Below, in pieces: positions 32,122 through 40,025 of a stretch of DNA of 52,226 bases. The first letter of the stretch is position 1, and each line of letters starts with the position of its first letter. Location of the stretch: positions 1 to 52,226 of the IMG/VR virus record IMGVR_UViG_3300032286_001250. The stretch is one strand, 5' to 3'. A program made the translations under genes and the position numbers. Origin of the DNA: a virus. The notes beneath the pieces were generated by a model. The model ran no database searches, was not told the origin of the DNA, and saw only the letters and a program-made list of their open reading frames with translations.

Positions 32122-32147
32122 AAAAAAGGGGCCGGTAAAGGCCCCCT
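32122..32147 (-). terminator. Intrinsic terminator after tail tube gene
   Basis: On the minus strand GGGGCC (32145-32140), a 6-base loop and GGCCCC (32133-32128) are followed by six T residues (32127-32122). It lies 29 bases past the stop of the 32176-33186 gene. It should reduce transcription into the chaperone, tape measure and tail tip genes, matching the need for many tube subunits and few tip proteins. Confidence 0.8.
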
Positions 32148-32175
32148 TGGTTGGCTCGAACCAGTCTGACGAAGA

Positions 32176-33186
32176 TCAGGCGGTGCGGAAGGTGGTGGTG
32201 AAGCCGCCGAGAGGCCGCTTGGCGCCAGAGGCGGAAGCGGTGCCGGTGCCGTCGACAGCCTGGGTGATGGCGCCGTCGGCGACACGCAGGCGGTAGATGG
32301 TGGCAGCGCTCAGGGTGGGGGTCGGGTCGATGGTGACCACACCGCTCGACAGGGTGACGGCGGCGGGGACGGCCACGCCGGTCGAGGCGACCTCGAGGCG
32401 GAAGCCGGAGCCATCCGTCTGGCCCAGGGCCAGCTGGGTGAGGGCAGCGGTGCCGTCGCTGGTGTAGGTGACGGTGAGGTTGGAGGAGACCACGACAGCG
32501 CTGGCGTTGTCGGCCGGGCTGACGGCGTAGCGGCGGGTGCCGCTGCCGGAGGCGGTGGCCAGCAGGCCAGCCTGGACGGAGCCGAAGGTCAGGGCGGTGC
32601 TGCCGGCGTTGTAGCGGCCGAAGACGGCCTTGCCGCGGGACATGGTGTCGAACGAGATTTGGGTCAGGCCTTCGGCCGACTTGGACTCGTTGTAGTTCAT
32701 GATCACACAGTTGAAACCTGTGTAGTCATAAATGTAGTCACCGGAGGTGCCGTTGAGCGGGCCGAGTTCCTTGAGGAACTCGATGTAAATCTCGTAGTCC
32801 TTGTTGTAGCGGGCCTTCTCGATCAGGGCGAAGCCTTCCTCGTACTCGCCGCGGAATTGCGGGCAAGCCTGGCCGGCGGGAATCTCAGAGTTCTTGAGGA
32901 AATAGCCGCTGTTGCTGGCCTGGACGCGGGAACCGGTGATGACACCGTCGCCCCAGCCGCTGTCACCGAGGAGGCGGAAGCCTTGCTCGTTGTCCTGGAT
33001 CTGGAAGTTGGACTGGGTCAGGCCCTGGATCTCGACGTACTGGGAGCCAGCGTCGAGGGTGGGCAAAGTGATGAAACCGTCGCTACCACGGGTGGCGAAG
33101 TAGCGGCAGGGAGGGGTGAGGTCCACGGCACGGACGAGGGTCCGGTGAGCCTTGTGGAACGACAGCCCGATGGCGTAGTCAGCCAT
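32176..33186 (-). CDS. Major tail tube protein with C-terminal Ig-like domain
   Basis: A 336-residue protein (ATG 33184-33186). The N-terminal 200 residues look like a tail tube subunit: GLSFHKAHRTLVRAVDLTPP, YVEIQGLTQSNFQIQDNEQG, SGWGDGVITGSRVQASNSGY, and TGFNCVIMNYNESKSAEGLT. Residues about 235-336 form an SbsA/Big_5-type Ig-like domain (AVSPADNASAVVVSSNLTVT, ..., TLSAATIYRLRVADGAITQA, ..., GGFTTTFRTA), the kind often added to tail tubes and capsids for surface decoration. A terminator follows, which fits a highly expressed structural gene. Confidence 0.75.
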   Translation of the reverse strand: MADYAIGLSFHKAHRTLVRAVDLTPPCRYFATRGSDGFITLPTLDAGSQYVEIQGLTQSNFQIQDNEQGFRLLGDSGWGDGVITGSRVQASNSGYFLKNSEIPAGQACPQFRGEYEEGFALIEKARYNKDYEIYIEFLKELGPLNGTSGDYIYDYTGFNCVIMNYNESKSAEGLTQISFDTMSRGKAVFGRYNAGSTALTFGSVQAGLLATASGSGTRRYAVSPADNASAVVVSSNLTVTYTSDGTAALTQLALGQTDGSGFRLEVASTGVAVPAAVTLSSGVVTIDPTPTLSAATIYRLRVADGAITQAVDGTGTASASGAKRPLGGFTTTFRTA

Positions 33187-33199
33187 GGTTGGGGACTCC

Positions 33200-33676
33200 T
33201 TAGGGGATCGGGGGGTTCAAAACGGCGCCGCTGATGCGGGCCGTCAAGGCCTCGTAGGTGGCCTCAGTGCGGGGCAGGTACATGACCTGATCCCGCGGGA
33301 ATGTGCGAGCCAGACGGCGCCGGATGTCCAGCACCGAAATCGGCATCACAGTTCCGTCTTTGGTGCCGTAGTTGGTGAAGCGGACGAGCCACCTCTCGAG
33401 TTGCACCAGACCGGACATCGTGCCCAGGTCTGCAATGTCGTCAGGGACGTCATTGATCGTGCATTCGATACCAACAACTTTCCAGGAGGAAGGCACCATG
33501 TCTTTGCCGGTCACAAACACTGCAGGAATGCAGGTCTGGTTGGGCAGGGTGTAGTAACCGGGCCAGCTGGCCTGCGGCTTGAGCGTGACGCCATCGACCT
33601 CGTAGAGGTTGAGGAGGTGACGCTCAACGGTGCGGCGCAGGTCCAGGGCCGAGGGGCAGGGGGAGATCGTCGTCAT
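33200..33676 (-). CDS. Tail terminator / completion protein
   Basis: A 158-residue protein (ATG 33674-33676). Pattern: LDLRRTVERHLLNLYEVDGV, NQTCIPAVFVTGKDMVPSSW, VVGIECTINDVPDDI and LVQLERWLVRFTNYG. Position between the connector genes and the tail tube gene, size and the alpha/beta pattern agree with lambda gpU-type tail terminators that cap the tail before head joining. It overlaps the upstream gene by 4 bases. Confidence 0.6.
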   Translation of the reverse strand: MTTISPCPSALDLRRTVERHLLNLYEVDGVTLKPQASWPGYYTLPNQTCIPAVFVTGKDMVPSSWKVVGIECTINDVPDDIADLGTMSGLVQLERWLVRFTNYGTKDGTVMPISVLDIRRRLARTFPRDQVMYLPRTEATYEALTARISGAVLNPPIP

Positions 33677-34053
33677 CGACGTCCTCCATCTGCCAAGGCC
33701 TGGGCCAGGTACTCGCCGAACTTGGCGGGGGCCTCAGACAGGGGGGCCTGGGTCCAGGGCCGGCCGGGGAAGGCGCGGCCATCGAGGCCGACTCCGCCCT
33801 CGTGGACCTGTCCGGCGTATTCCACGGGCCAGGTGAAGGTCACAGAACCATCGAAGTTGGTGGTTCGTGTCTGGCTGGCGCGGAGGCGGCCGGTGTCAAC
33901 GACGTCCCGCAGTTGCGGAGGCGTCGGGTACTTCCACTTCACGGCAGAGATCTCCTGCGTGAAGCGGATGTCGAGGTAGTCAGCGGTTTGGGCCACAGCT
34001 TGTGCCGTCGCTCGCTTCAGCACCTCGGACAGGGGGCTCGGCTTGCTGCTCAT
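33673..34053 (-). CDS. Head-tail joining protein (HK97 gp10-like)
   Basis: A 126-residue protein (ATG 34051-34053). It has helical VLKRATAQAVAQTADYLDIR, then DVVDTGRLRASQTRTTNFDG and FTWPVEYAGQVHEGGVGLDG. The D-T-G-x-L-R-x-S and Y-A-x-x-V-H-E-G elements are hallmarks of HK97-gp10/minor tail Z-type neck proteins. It shares a TGATG junction with the upstream gene. Confidence 0.7.
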   Translation of the reverse strand: MSSKPSPLSEVLKRATAQAVAQTADYLDIRFTQEISAVKWKYPTPPQLRDVVDTGRLRASQTRTTNFDGSVTFTWPVEYAGQVHEGGVGLDGRAFPGRPWTQAPLSEAPAKFGEYLAQALADGGRR

Positions 34054-34448
34054 CAGGGGCCTCCCACGACACGGAAGGTGCCAATCAGGGGTTGACGCAA
34101 ATCGCGGTAGGCGCCCTGGTTCATCGAGAGGGCGAAAGCCAACTCGAAACGGCCTCGGAGACCGTTGAGGACAGCGTCGGCCTGGCTGCCGTTCGTGATC
34201 CGCGGATCGAGAACAGCAGGGGAGAGCAGACGGCCTTGGACGGAGTAGGCCGTGGTGTCGGCACCGGGTTGGCCCTGCCAGTTGGGCTGCGCCGGCTGGA
34301 GGGAGGCCAGGTATTCCACGACCTCGGTGGCCGTGGTGGCATTGCCGGTGGTCGGATCCGTGGTGACGGCGCCCGTCGGAACCTCGAACGCCAGCGTTGC
34401 GTTCCCTACGGGGGCGTAGGCGGCGATCGTGGCGGCGGAGATGGTCAA
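34053..34448 (-). CDS. Neck / head-tail connector protein
   Basis: A 131-residue protein best started at TTG 34446-34448, which overlaps the upstream stop (TTGA). The open frame continues upstream to 34778 but that part is antisense-like and overlaps another gene. It begins MTISAATIAAYAPVGNATLA, then TTATEVVEYLASLQPAQ, SVQGRLLSPAVLDPRIT and RGRFELAFALSMNQGAYRDL. I do not recognise the family; location between two connector genes suggests a neck protein. Confidence 0.5.
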   Translation of the reverse strand: MTISAATIAAYAPVGNATLAFEVPTGAVTTDPTTGNATTATEVVEYLASLQPAQPNWQGQPGADTTAYSVQGRLLSPAVLDPRITNGSQADAVLNGLRGRFELAFALSMNQGAYRDLRQPLIGTFRVVGGP

Positions 34449-34753
34449 ATTGCGAATCCGGTGAGGGCCAGGCCCCTGAACAGGCGCTCGTACTCCTGGC
34501 CGTAGAGGGTGGACTGGGTCAGCTGTCCACTGGGCGGGCCAGAGGGGGAGCCGACCTGCATGCCGATCTGCATCGTCCTCGTGGAGAGCAGATGGGCGGC
34601 CAGGTAGGACGCTCCGTCGGCGCGAACCGCTCCCCACACGGAGGGGGGAGTGGCCCGACCCGCCTCGCTCAGAGCACCGTCGACCACCGAGGGCGATTGC
34701 TCGCCGAACTCGGGGAATCGGGAGAGGAACTCGTTGCGGGTCGGGAGGGACAT
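34445..34753 (-). CDS. Head-tail connector protein (DUF4054-like)
   Basis: A 102-residue protein from ATG 34751-34753 (MSLPTRNEFLSRFPEFGEQS). Later elements are VVDGALSEAGRATPP, RADGASYLAAHLLST and LYGQEYERLFRGLALTG. The RFPEF start, a short helical middle with AAHLLS, and the terminal YGxEY motif fit the DUF4054 adaptor family that attaches beneath the portal. The upstream extension to 34834 lies inside the neighbouring gene and is not used. Confidence 0.65.
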   Translation of the reverse strand: MSLPTRNEFLSRFPEFGEQSPSVVDGALSEAGRATPPSVWGAVRADGASYLAAHLLSTRTMQIGMQVGSPSGPPSGQLTQSTLYGQEYERLFRGLALTGFAI

Positions 34754-35166
34754 CAGCCGGCGCCCTCGGTGATGGCACTGATGCGCTTGCTGATCGCGTT
34801 CTTCACCCGGATGCGGGACTCTTTGACGTCCCACTTACGGAGCTGCTCCAGATCGAAGGAGTCTTCGATCAGGGCTAGGGCGTCGGTCAGGGAGAGGTTG
34901 GTGATCCCCTCCTTGGCGGCGACCTCGGGGCTGACGAGCTCGGGGGACTCCTCCTCGACGATGCGCAGGGCACCGATGGTGAGGAGGGTCTTGACCACGT
35001 CGTAGCCCTTGATCTTCTCCCAGGTCTCTTCGGAGAAGTCGCGATTGACTCCGCCTGTGAGTTGGGCGTACTCCGAGTTGCCGTTGCCGTTGATGAAGCT
35101 GAAAGCAATGGTGCTCTCAGCGGCCATCGGGGGGTTTTGGAGCTCGGGACGGAAAGCGAGGATCAT
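34753..35166 (-). CDS. Hypothetical head-region protein
   Basis: A 137-residue protein from ATG 35164-35166 (MILAFRPELQNPP), or ATG 35125-35127 (MAAESTIAFSFINGN). It continues with FSEETWEKIKGYDVVKTLLT, ESPELVSPEVAAKEGI, SLTDALALIEDSFDLEQLRK and RVKNAISKRISAITEG. It is mostly helical and charged, and the family is not recognised. It is encoded between the major capsid protein and the connectors, and may be a capsid accessory or connector protein. Confidence 0.5.
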   Translation of the reverse strand: MILAFRPELQNPPMAAESTIAFSFINGNGNSEYAQLTGGVNRDFSEETWEKIKGYDVVKTLLTIGALRIVEEESPELVSPEVAAKEGITNLSLTDALALIEDSFDLEQLRKWDVKESRIRVKNAISKRISAITEGAG

Positions 35167-35215
35167 GATCGGGTGAAGTGAGGAGCCAACCTGTTCAGGA
35201 AGTGGATGGAGAAGG

Positions 35216-36145
35216 TCAGGCCTTTTCCATGACGATGGTGCTCTTGGGGTAGTAGAGCGCCAGGCCACCGATGCGGGAGTGGGCCGCAATGGTGAACTCG
35301 AGGCCGCGCCGCTCGGGAGGGAAGAACTCCAGGGGCTGCGGGATGTGCAGCTGGAGCTTGTCGGGCGAGCGGTCGTAGCAGATGATCCGGTCCTTGGACA
35401 GGAAGCCGAAGGACTTGGTGGCCTCGAGCTCGTTGATCGGCTCGATGCTGGTGATCATCGGGTTGGTGCGGAGGAAGAACTCCATCACCGTGGTGTCCGA
35501 CGTGGTCGAACGGGGCTTGGTCGAGATGATGCGGTACACGTTGTAGGGGACCAACATCGTGTTCGGCATCTCCTTCATGTTGGAGTTCTGGACGAGGCGG
35601 GTGGGGGCCTCGTTCAGCAGTTCCAGCATCTCGTCGGTGGTTGCGGCGTCGAACCAGACGGAGGGGACGAGCTTGTCGACCTGATCGTTGTTGAAGAAGC
35701 CCTTCATGCCCGAGGGGGAGTCACCGAAGTAGGCGATCTCCTGGACTTTCTCCTCGTAGGCGCGGCGCACGGCGTTGGCACGGCGCTGCTCCAGGTTCAT
35801 GTTGGGCACCATGGCGGCGGCCCGCGTTTCCTGGACGGAGTAGGCGAACGAGCCGCCCAGGGAGCGAACCGGGTAGTTCACTTCCTTCCGCAGGACGTCG
35901 GCGCGGGGCAGATCCTGTGCCTTGTCACCGATGATCTTCATCGAACCTTGCTTGTCGAAGATTCGATAGGTGAAGCTATCGGCGCCAGGTCCAACCTCGG
36001 AGGAGATCGGGATCAGGGTGCTGTACTTGATGTCGGCGTACTCGACCTCGAAGGTACGGGAGAGGATGGTCTCCAGTTCCCTCGCGAGAAAGACGCCGAC
36101 CTGATTGTCGAGTCGGGTGTCGTTTGTCATGGGGGTAGCCGTCAT
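35216..36145 (-). CDS. Major capsid protein (DUF2184-like, HK97 fold)
   Basis: A 309-residue protein from ATG 36143-36145; the frame upstream overlaps the decoration gene. Key stretches: FLARELETILSRTFEVEYAD, LIPISSEVGPGADSFTYRIF, AQDLPRADVLRKEVNYPVRS, then GSFAYSVQETRAAAMVPNM and RRANAVRRAYEEKVQEIAYF, GMKGFFNNDQVDK, and the late PLEFFPPERRGLEFTI. These match my memory of the DUF2184 class of major capsid proteins, which adopt the HK97 fold. It shares a junction with the 36145-36759 gene. Confidence 0.85.
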   Translation of the reverse strand: MTATPMTNDTRLDNQVGVFLARELETILSRTFEVEYADIKYSTLIPISSEVGPGADSFTYRIFDKQGSMKIIGDKAQDLPRADVLRKEVNYPVRSLGGSFAYSVQETRAAAMVPNMNLEQRRANAVRRAYEEKVQEIAYFGDSPSGMKGFFNNDQVDKLVPSVWFDAATTDEMLELLNEAPTRLVQNSNMKEMPNTMLVPYNVYRIISTKPRSTTSDTTVMEFFLRTNPMITSIEPINELEATKSFGFLSKDRIICYDRSPDKLQLHIPQPLEFFPPERRGLEFTIAAHSRIGGLALYYPKSTIVMEKA

Positions 36146-36759
36146 CAGACGTCGGCGGAGAAGGTGGCCGCGGGCAGGTCGAACTCGAGGAGAGCCAGAC
36201 CAGCAGCGGAGGTTTCGGACAGCCAGCGGGCGCCCGAGGTGACAGCGATCGTCTTGTTGGCGACCGCGGTTTTGCCCCACCGGCCCAGGTAGGCGGTGGC
36301 GATGGTGCCCGAGTGGTCCACTTTGTAGAAGCGGACGGCGTCACCGAGGCTGACGGCGACGGCGGACCACACCCAGATCACACCCTTGGAGAGGATGTTG
36401 ACCGTTTGGCCACTGGCGTAGCCCATGCGGCCATCGGAGGCCAGGGGGCTGGGGTTGGGGATGTAGGCCTGGCTGCTCGAAACGCCCTCGTGGGTGAGGG
36501 TGTCAACGGTGAGGCCGACGATGAGCGTGGCACCGGTTGCCGGCTCGATCGCGTACTGGTCGAGGCTCGTCGGGTTGTTATCGGTCATGCAGGGCACGCC
36601 GAAGGGGATGGCCGCGCCGCTCTGATTGAAGTAGCTCCGGGTCACATAGGCCTGGAGGTCGGCAATCATGCCCTCGTGGCCCACACCTTCCCGCTGGGGG
36701 TAGGTGCCTTGGGCGCCGATCGGGTTGGCGACGGTAGTGGCGGTGAAAGTAGTTGCCAT
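36145..36759 (-). CDS. Capsid decoration / structural cement protein
   Basis: A 204-residue protein (ATG 36757-36759). Typical pattern: YVTRSYFNQSGAAIPFGVPC, DQYAIEPATGATLIVGLTVD, PSPLASDGRMGYASGQTVNI, LSKGVIWVWSAVAVSLGDAV and VANKTIAVTSGARWLSETSA. This agrees with beta-barrel decoration proteins (P22 Gp24-like structural cement) encoded between scaffold and capsid genes. It would stabilise the mature head. Confidence 0.7.
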   Translation of the reverse strand: MATTFTATTVANPIGAQGTYPQREGVGHEGMIADLQAYVTRSYFNQSGAAIPFGVPCMTDNNPTSLDQYAIEPATGATLIVGLTVDTLTHEGVSSSQAYIPNPSPLASDGRMGYASGQTVNILSKGVIWVWSAVAVSLGDAVRFYKVDHSGTIATAYLGRWGKTAVANKTIAVTSGARWLSETSAAGLALLEFDLPAATFSADV

Positions 36760-36771
36760 GGGAGGTTCTCC

Positions 36772-38055
36772 TTACTTGGTGGCGGTGAGAGGACGCTTCC
36801 AGGCTTCCGCTTGCCGTTGCCGGTAAGCCGAGACCGGCTGGTCGGCGTCGTGACGCTGCGCTCCGCGCAGGGCGGTGCGAAGGCGGGAGGTGTGGTCGAC
36901 CGCGTCGCCGCGCTCGTCTTCACCGTCCTCGTCGTCTTCCTCTTCGTCGTCACCTTCCTCGTCTTCGAGGTCGTCCTCGGAGTCGTAGTGGGCGGCGAGC
37001 AGGCCGTCGACCACGCCGTGGACGTATTCGTCGCTGGCGTCGTCGGAGGGGGAGGAACCGGTCAGGTTCTCGAAGGCTTGGGCGTAGAGGTCGTCGTCGC
37101 CGATGCCGTCGAACTTGAAGTCAGGCTCGAAGGCGGGGGACAGGCGTTGAAGGGTGGAGAGGCGGGCAGCGACCAGTTGGTCGAGCTCCAGGGCGTCGAT
37201 GCGAGAGGCGCCTTCACCGTCGCTGTTCCCGAGAGCGTTCTCGAGGGCGTCGGCGCGGCCTTCGGCGGATTCCTTTTCGGTGGCGAGGGTTTCGAGTGCT
37301 TCCTCCAGCTCGTCAACCCTGGCTTGCAGGGCTTCGTTGTCGGAGGTGGCGGCCTGCAGCTGGCGTCCCATGTCCCTGGCGAAGGACTGGACCGCCGTAG
37401 CTGCTTCCGCGGGCAGATCGATCTCCAGGCCGTCGAGTTTGACGGTAGCCATGAGGGGAGATGCAGTTGGATTGATGGGTGACACCGAGTCGTCCTCGTG
37501 CTCGGCCACGGCGTCAGCCGCATCCATGCGATCGAGGAGAAGTCGAACCTCAGGGCCGGCACGGCCTCGGGGGACGATGGCGATGTGGTTGACCCTGATG
37601 TTGCGCTGGACGCCGTCGTAGGACTCGCCCTCGGGGGTGAATCCGGGGGTGGGGTCGAAGTCGACCTTGTAGCCGGCGGAGACCTCGGTGGCCTCTTTGC
37701 GCTTGATGCGCTCGACGGAATCTGCGTCGGTGACGACGAGAGCCACTTCTACAAAGCCATCAGAGAACTTGACTTGGGAGCCGGATGTTCCCTTGCTGAA
37801 TTCGCTGGTGTTTGTTGCGTCGAGGAGGACCGGGGGGTGGGTCCACGTCACGGGTTTCATGCCGAACGTCGCGAGGGTGTCGGGGTTGCCGACTTCCTCG
37901 GGCGGGCGATATTCCCGGACCTGGGAGCCATCAGCACGCCGGTACAGCTGTGTGCCCGTGCGAGCCGCTCGACACCAGACCCTGAGGTAGCCCTCGGGGG
38001 TGGTTTCGCTCCTGGTGATAGGGGCGAAGTCGTAGCGGCAGACTGATGCGTCCAT
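36772..38055 (-). CDS. Prohead protease-scaffold fusion (DUF2213-like)
   Basis: A 427-residue protein. Residues 1-175 resemble the DUF2213 protease: RSETTPEGYLRVWCRAARTG, VTWTHPPVLLDATNT, VALVVTDADSVERIKRKEAT, EVSAGYKVDFDPTPGFT and IRVNHIAIVPRGRAGPEV. H158 and nearby polar residues are candidates for catalysis. Residues about 200-290 form a coiled coil (DNEALQARVDELEEALETLA), and the rest is very acidic (DLEDEEGDDEEEDDEDGED) before a basic tail, as in scaffolds. An in-frame ATG (37450-37452, MATVKLDGLEIDLP) could produce a separate scaffold without protease. Confidence 0.75.
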   Translation of the reverse strand: MDASVCRYDFAPITRSETTPEGYLRVWCRAARTGTQLYRRADGSQVREYRPPEEVGNPDTLATFGMKPVTWTHPPVLLDATNTSEFSKGTSGSQVKFSDGFVEVALVVTDADSVERIKRKEATEVSAGYKVDFDPTPGFTPEGESYDGVQRNIRVNHIAIVPRGRAGPEVRLLLDRMDAADAVAEHEDDSVSPINPTASPLMATVKLDGLEIDLPAEAATAVQSFARDMGRQLQAATSDNEALQARVDELEEALETLATEKESAEGRADALENALGNSDGEGASRIDALELDQLVAARLSTLQRLSPAFEPDFKFDGIGDDDLYAQAFENLTGSSPSDDASDEYVHGVVDGLLAAHYDSEDDLEDEEGDDEEEDDEDGEDERGDAVDHTSRLRTALRGAQRHDADQPVSAYRQRQAEAWKRPLTATK

Positions 38056-38117
38056 AGGGACAGATTACGCACTTCAGCTGTGGGCGTTAGCCTTACCCGC
38101 AGAGCGGATACCGTTGC

Positions 38118-38333
38118 GTGGCGATTCACAGGCAGCTTGTAATGTGTCGACGACTGCGTGTACTACGTGAGGAGAAGTTGTTGACGCAGAGTGACGTTGC
38201 AGAGAAGCTGGGGGTTAGTCAGGCTGCGTATTCAAGGCTGGAGAAAGGTGAGATTGAGGTATCGCTGAATAAGCTGATCAAGTTGAGTGAGTTGTATGGG
38301 TTGTCGCTTGCGGTGTTGTTAGAGGGGGTTTAA
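38118..38333 (+). CDS. XRE-family HTH regulator, lone plus-strand gene
   Basis: A 71-residue protein from GTG 38118, or 63 residues from ATG 38142. It is almost entirely a helix-turn-helix domain: RVLREEKLLTQSDVAEKLGV, SQAAYSRLEKGEIEVSLNKL, KLSELYGLSLAVLL. It is the only plus-strand gene between 11.7 kb and the right edge, divergent from the protease-scaffold gene and convergent with the kinase-like gene (9-base gap). The imperfect palindrome CCGCAGAGCGG (about 38098-38108) in the 62-base divergent gap is a candidate operator. Its AT-rich DNA differs from the head genes. It may repress late genes or act as a Cro/CI-like switch, or be a moron. Confidence 0.8.
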   Translation: MAIHRQLVMCRRLRVLREEKLLTQSDVAEKLGVSQAAYSRLEKGEIEVSLNKLIKLSELYGLSLAVLLEGV

Positions 38334-38342
38334 GTTTTAGCT

Positions 38343-40025
38343 TTATGTAGTGGCCACTGGTGTGCCGAAAGGTTTTTTGCGCTGAGCTGCAAGACGTGCC
38401 TGGCGTTCCGGTTTAAGGGCCATGAATAAGTTTGCTGGTTTAAGTCCCATATTTTTAGCACCTTGTCTAAATAGTGTTGGATCGTTCATGTTGACCTGTT
38501 CCATAACCTGGCGTTGGAATGTATTGGCGTTGGCGGTTAGTATGCGGCGGGTGAGGCCGGGGATACGAGGCTGATCAGCGCCACTAACAAAACGAGAACG
38601 GGGTTTGCGATCATCCCACAAAAGCTCGGTTTCAATCAGATCGTGAAAACGGTTGATGGCTAGTTCGTACTTGTCCCAAGACTTATTGTAATCACGGGCT
38701 TGCGCTTCTACATTGTTAAATACCCCGGAGTATCTTTTCTGAAAATCGGTGCTGTTTAACCCTACAAAGTCTGGAAGTCTGTCCAAGTCGTACATTATGT
38801 TTTCTACGCCATCGCGGTTGTGTGCTACATGGGGAGCGTCATCGATCTGAGTTGAGTATCCAAAATCAACTAACGCTATTCTTTTGGAACGATCATTAGC
38901 CAGTATATTGCCACCATGGATGTCACCGTGTGCCAAGCCTTCTAGGTGTAGCTTGCGGAACTCTCGCAACGCTTTGACTTTGATAATGAGTGGCGCGTTG
39001 CCTAGGTTGTAACCTCCATTGGAATACACATCCGAAATTTCTTTGTAACCCTGCATGTGCCGCAAGGTCAAAGTTTCTCTAGAATAGCCGTCAGCGCTTG
39101 TGCTGCTGTTTATGGCTAAGGGCTCCGGGACGTTGACTCCTGCAGCGTGAGCTTTGCTCAGTCTGTCGAACTCCCATTCGGCCATGCCTATGTCGGGGTC
39201 CGAGTCACGAAATAGCTTAATCCCGTACTTCTCAGAACTGTGAACGAAATATGTACCAAAAGCACCAGCCCCAGCTTGACAACGCGGTGTGGGCACCATT
39301 GCGTCGAATTTAGCTGGGGCTAGTGTCTTTCCCAGGCTGCCACCGCATTTAGCTTGGGTCTCTGCTTGACGTCTAGCATTTATCTTTTCTTGAACTTCCC
39401 ACTTGTGATCGTGGGCTAAAGCCTCGTCAATAATGCGCTGATTCTCTTCGGGAGAGAGCTTGGGTGTATTGCGTGGGTTTTTAGGCGACTGACGCCACTC
39501 GTCCATGCTTTGGAATTTACGTTTTGCCAAATAAGCACCTCCAGCAATAGCTCCAGCGACAAGAGCGATTTTAGCTGCAGTTACGCCTGCGTTGTTAGTG
39601 GTAGTTCCCGCACCCTTACCGCATTTGTAGCCTTTGGGGATGTGTGAAGCCCCGCAGGGCTTGCCTTTGGCGGCCTCGGGGGAATCCTGGCGCAGCCGGG
39701 GTTTGCCTCCGGCGCCGTTGCGGGCGCGGTTGGTGGAGGGGGCTTCAAGGGTTGTGCCCCCCGAGGACGTGTGAGAGATGTCGGGGCCGCCTTTGCTGTA
39801 GATGCCGCGCCGGCGGCGCTCACGGTTCAGCGCGACACGCCGGTCGACTTCGTTGGGCTGGCGGTTGATGGCCGCCTGGTGGCGCACCTTGCGACGGCGG
39901 GCCTTGGGGTGGGTGCGGTAATAGGCCGTGGAGTCGCCCTCGGGGGCGTCGATCGTTACCAGGCCGAGGACTTTCCCGGCGTGAGCGCGGCGTCGCGGCG
40001 GCTGGTTTTGCCCGAGCACTTCCAC
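38343..40025 (-). CDS. Virion-block protein with kinase-like C-terminal domain
   Basis: A 560-residue protein (GTG 40023-40025, 70-base overlap with the upstream gene). Residues 30-110 are a basic phage module (YYRTHPKARRRKVRHQAAIN, ..., RRRGIYSKGGPDISHTSSGG). Residues 124-135 carry the C-G-x3-I-x5-C motif (CGASHIPKGYKC), and 150-167 a membrane helix (AAKIALVAGAIAGGAYLA). Residues about 250-400 form a kinase fold: Gly-rich GAGAFG, Lys270 (YGIKLF), Glu285, HGDIHGGNIL with Asp368 and Asn373, and DFG at 387-389. All core catalytic residues are present, so phosphotransfer is plausible; the class (RIO, APH or Kdo-like) is uncertain. DNA from about 39600 down is AT-rich, so this domain looks imported. 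Confidence 0.75.
   Translation of the reverse strand: MEVLGQNQPPRRRAHAGKVLGLVTIDAPEGDSTAYYRTHPKARRRKVRHQAAINRQPNEVDRRVALNRERRRRGIYSKGGPDISHTSSGGTTLEAPSTNRARNGAGGKPRLRQDSPEAAKGKPCGASHIPKGYKCGKGAGTTTNNAGVTAAKIALVAGAIAGGAYLAKRKFQSMDEWRQSPKNPRNTPKLSPEENQRIIDEALAHDHKWEVQEKINARRQAETQAKCGGSLGKTLAPAKFDAMVPTPRCQAGAGAFGTYFVHSSEKYGIKLFRDSDPDIGMAEWEFDRLSKAHAAGVNVPEPLAINSSTSADGYSRETLTLRHMQGYKEISDVYSNGGYNLGNAPLIIKVKALREFRKLHLEGLAHGDIHGGNILANDRSKRIALVDFGYSTQIDDAPHVAHNRDGVENIMYDLDRLPDFVGLNSTDFQKRYSGVFNNVEAQARDYNKSWDKYELAINRFHDLIETELLWDDRKPRSRFVSGADQPRIPGLTRRILTANANTFQRQVMEQVNMNDPTLFRQGAKNMGLKPANLFMALKPERQARLAAQRKKPFGTPVATT

Noticed and set aside
34449-34778. Upstream extension of the 34053-34448 connector gene
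   Set aside because: It overlaps the DUF4054-like gene in another frame and has Arg/Pro-rich shadow composition; the TTG overlapping the upstream stop is preferred.
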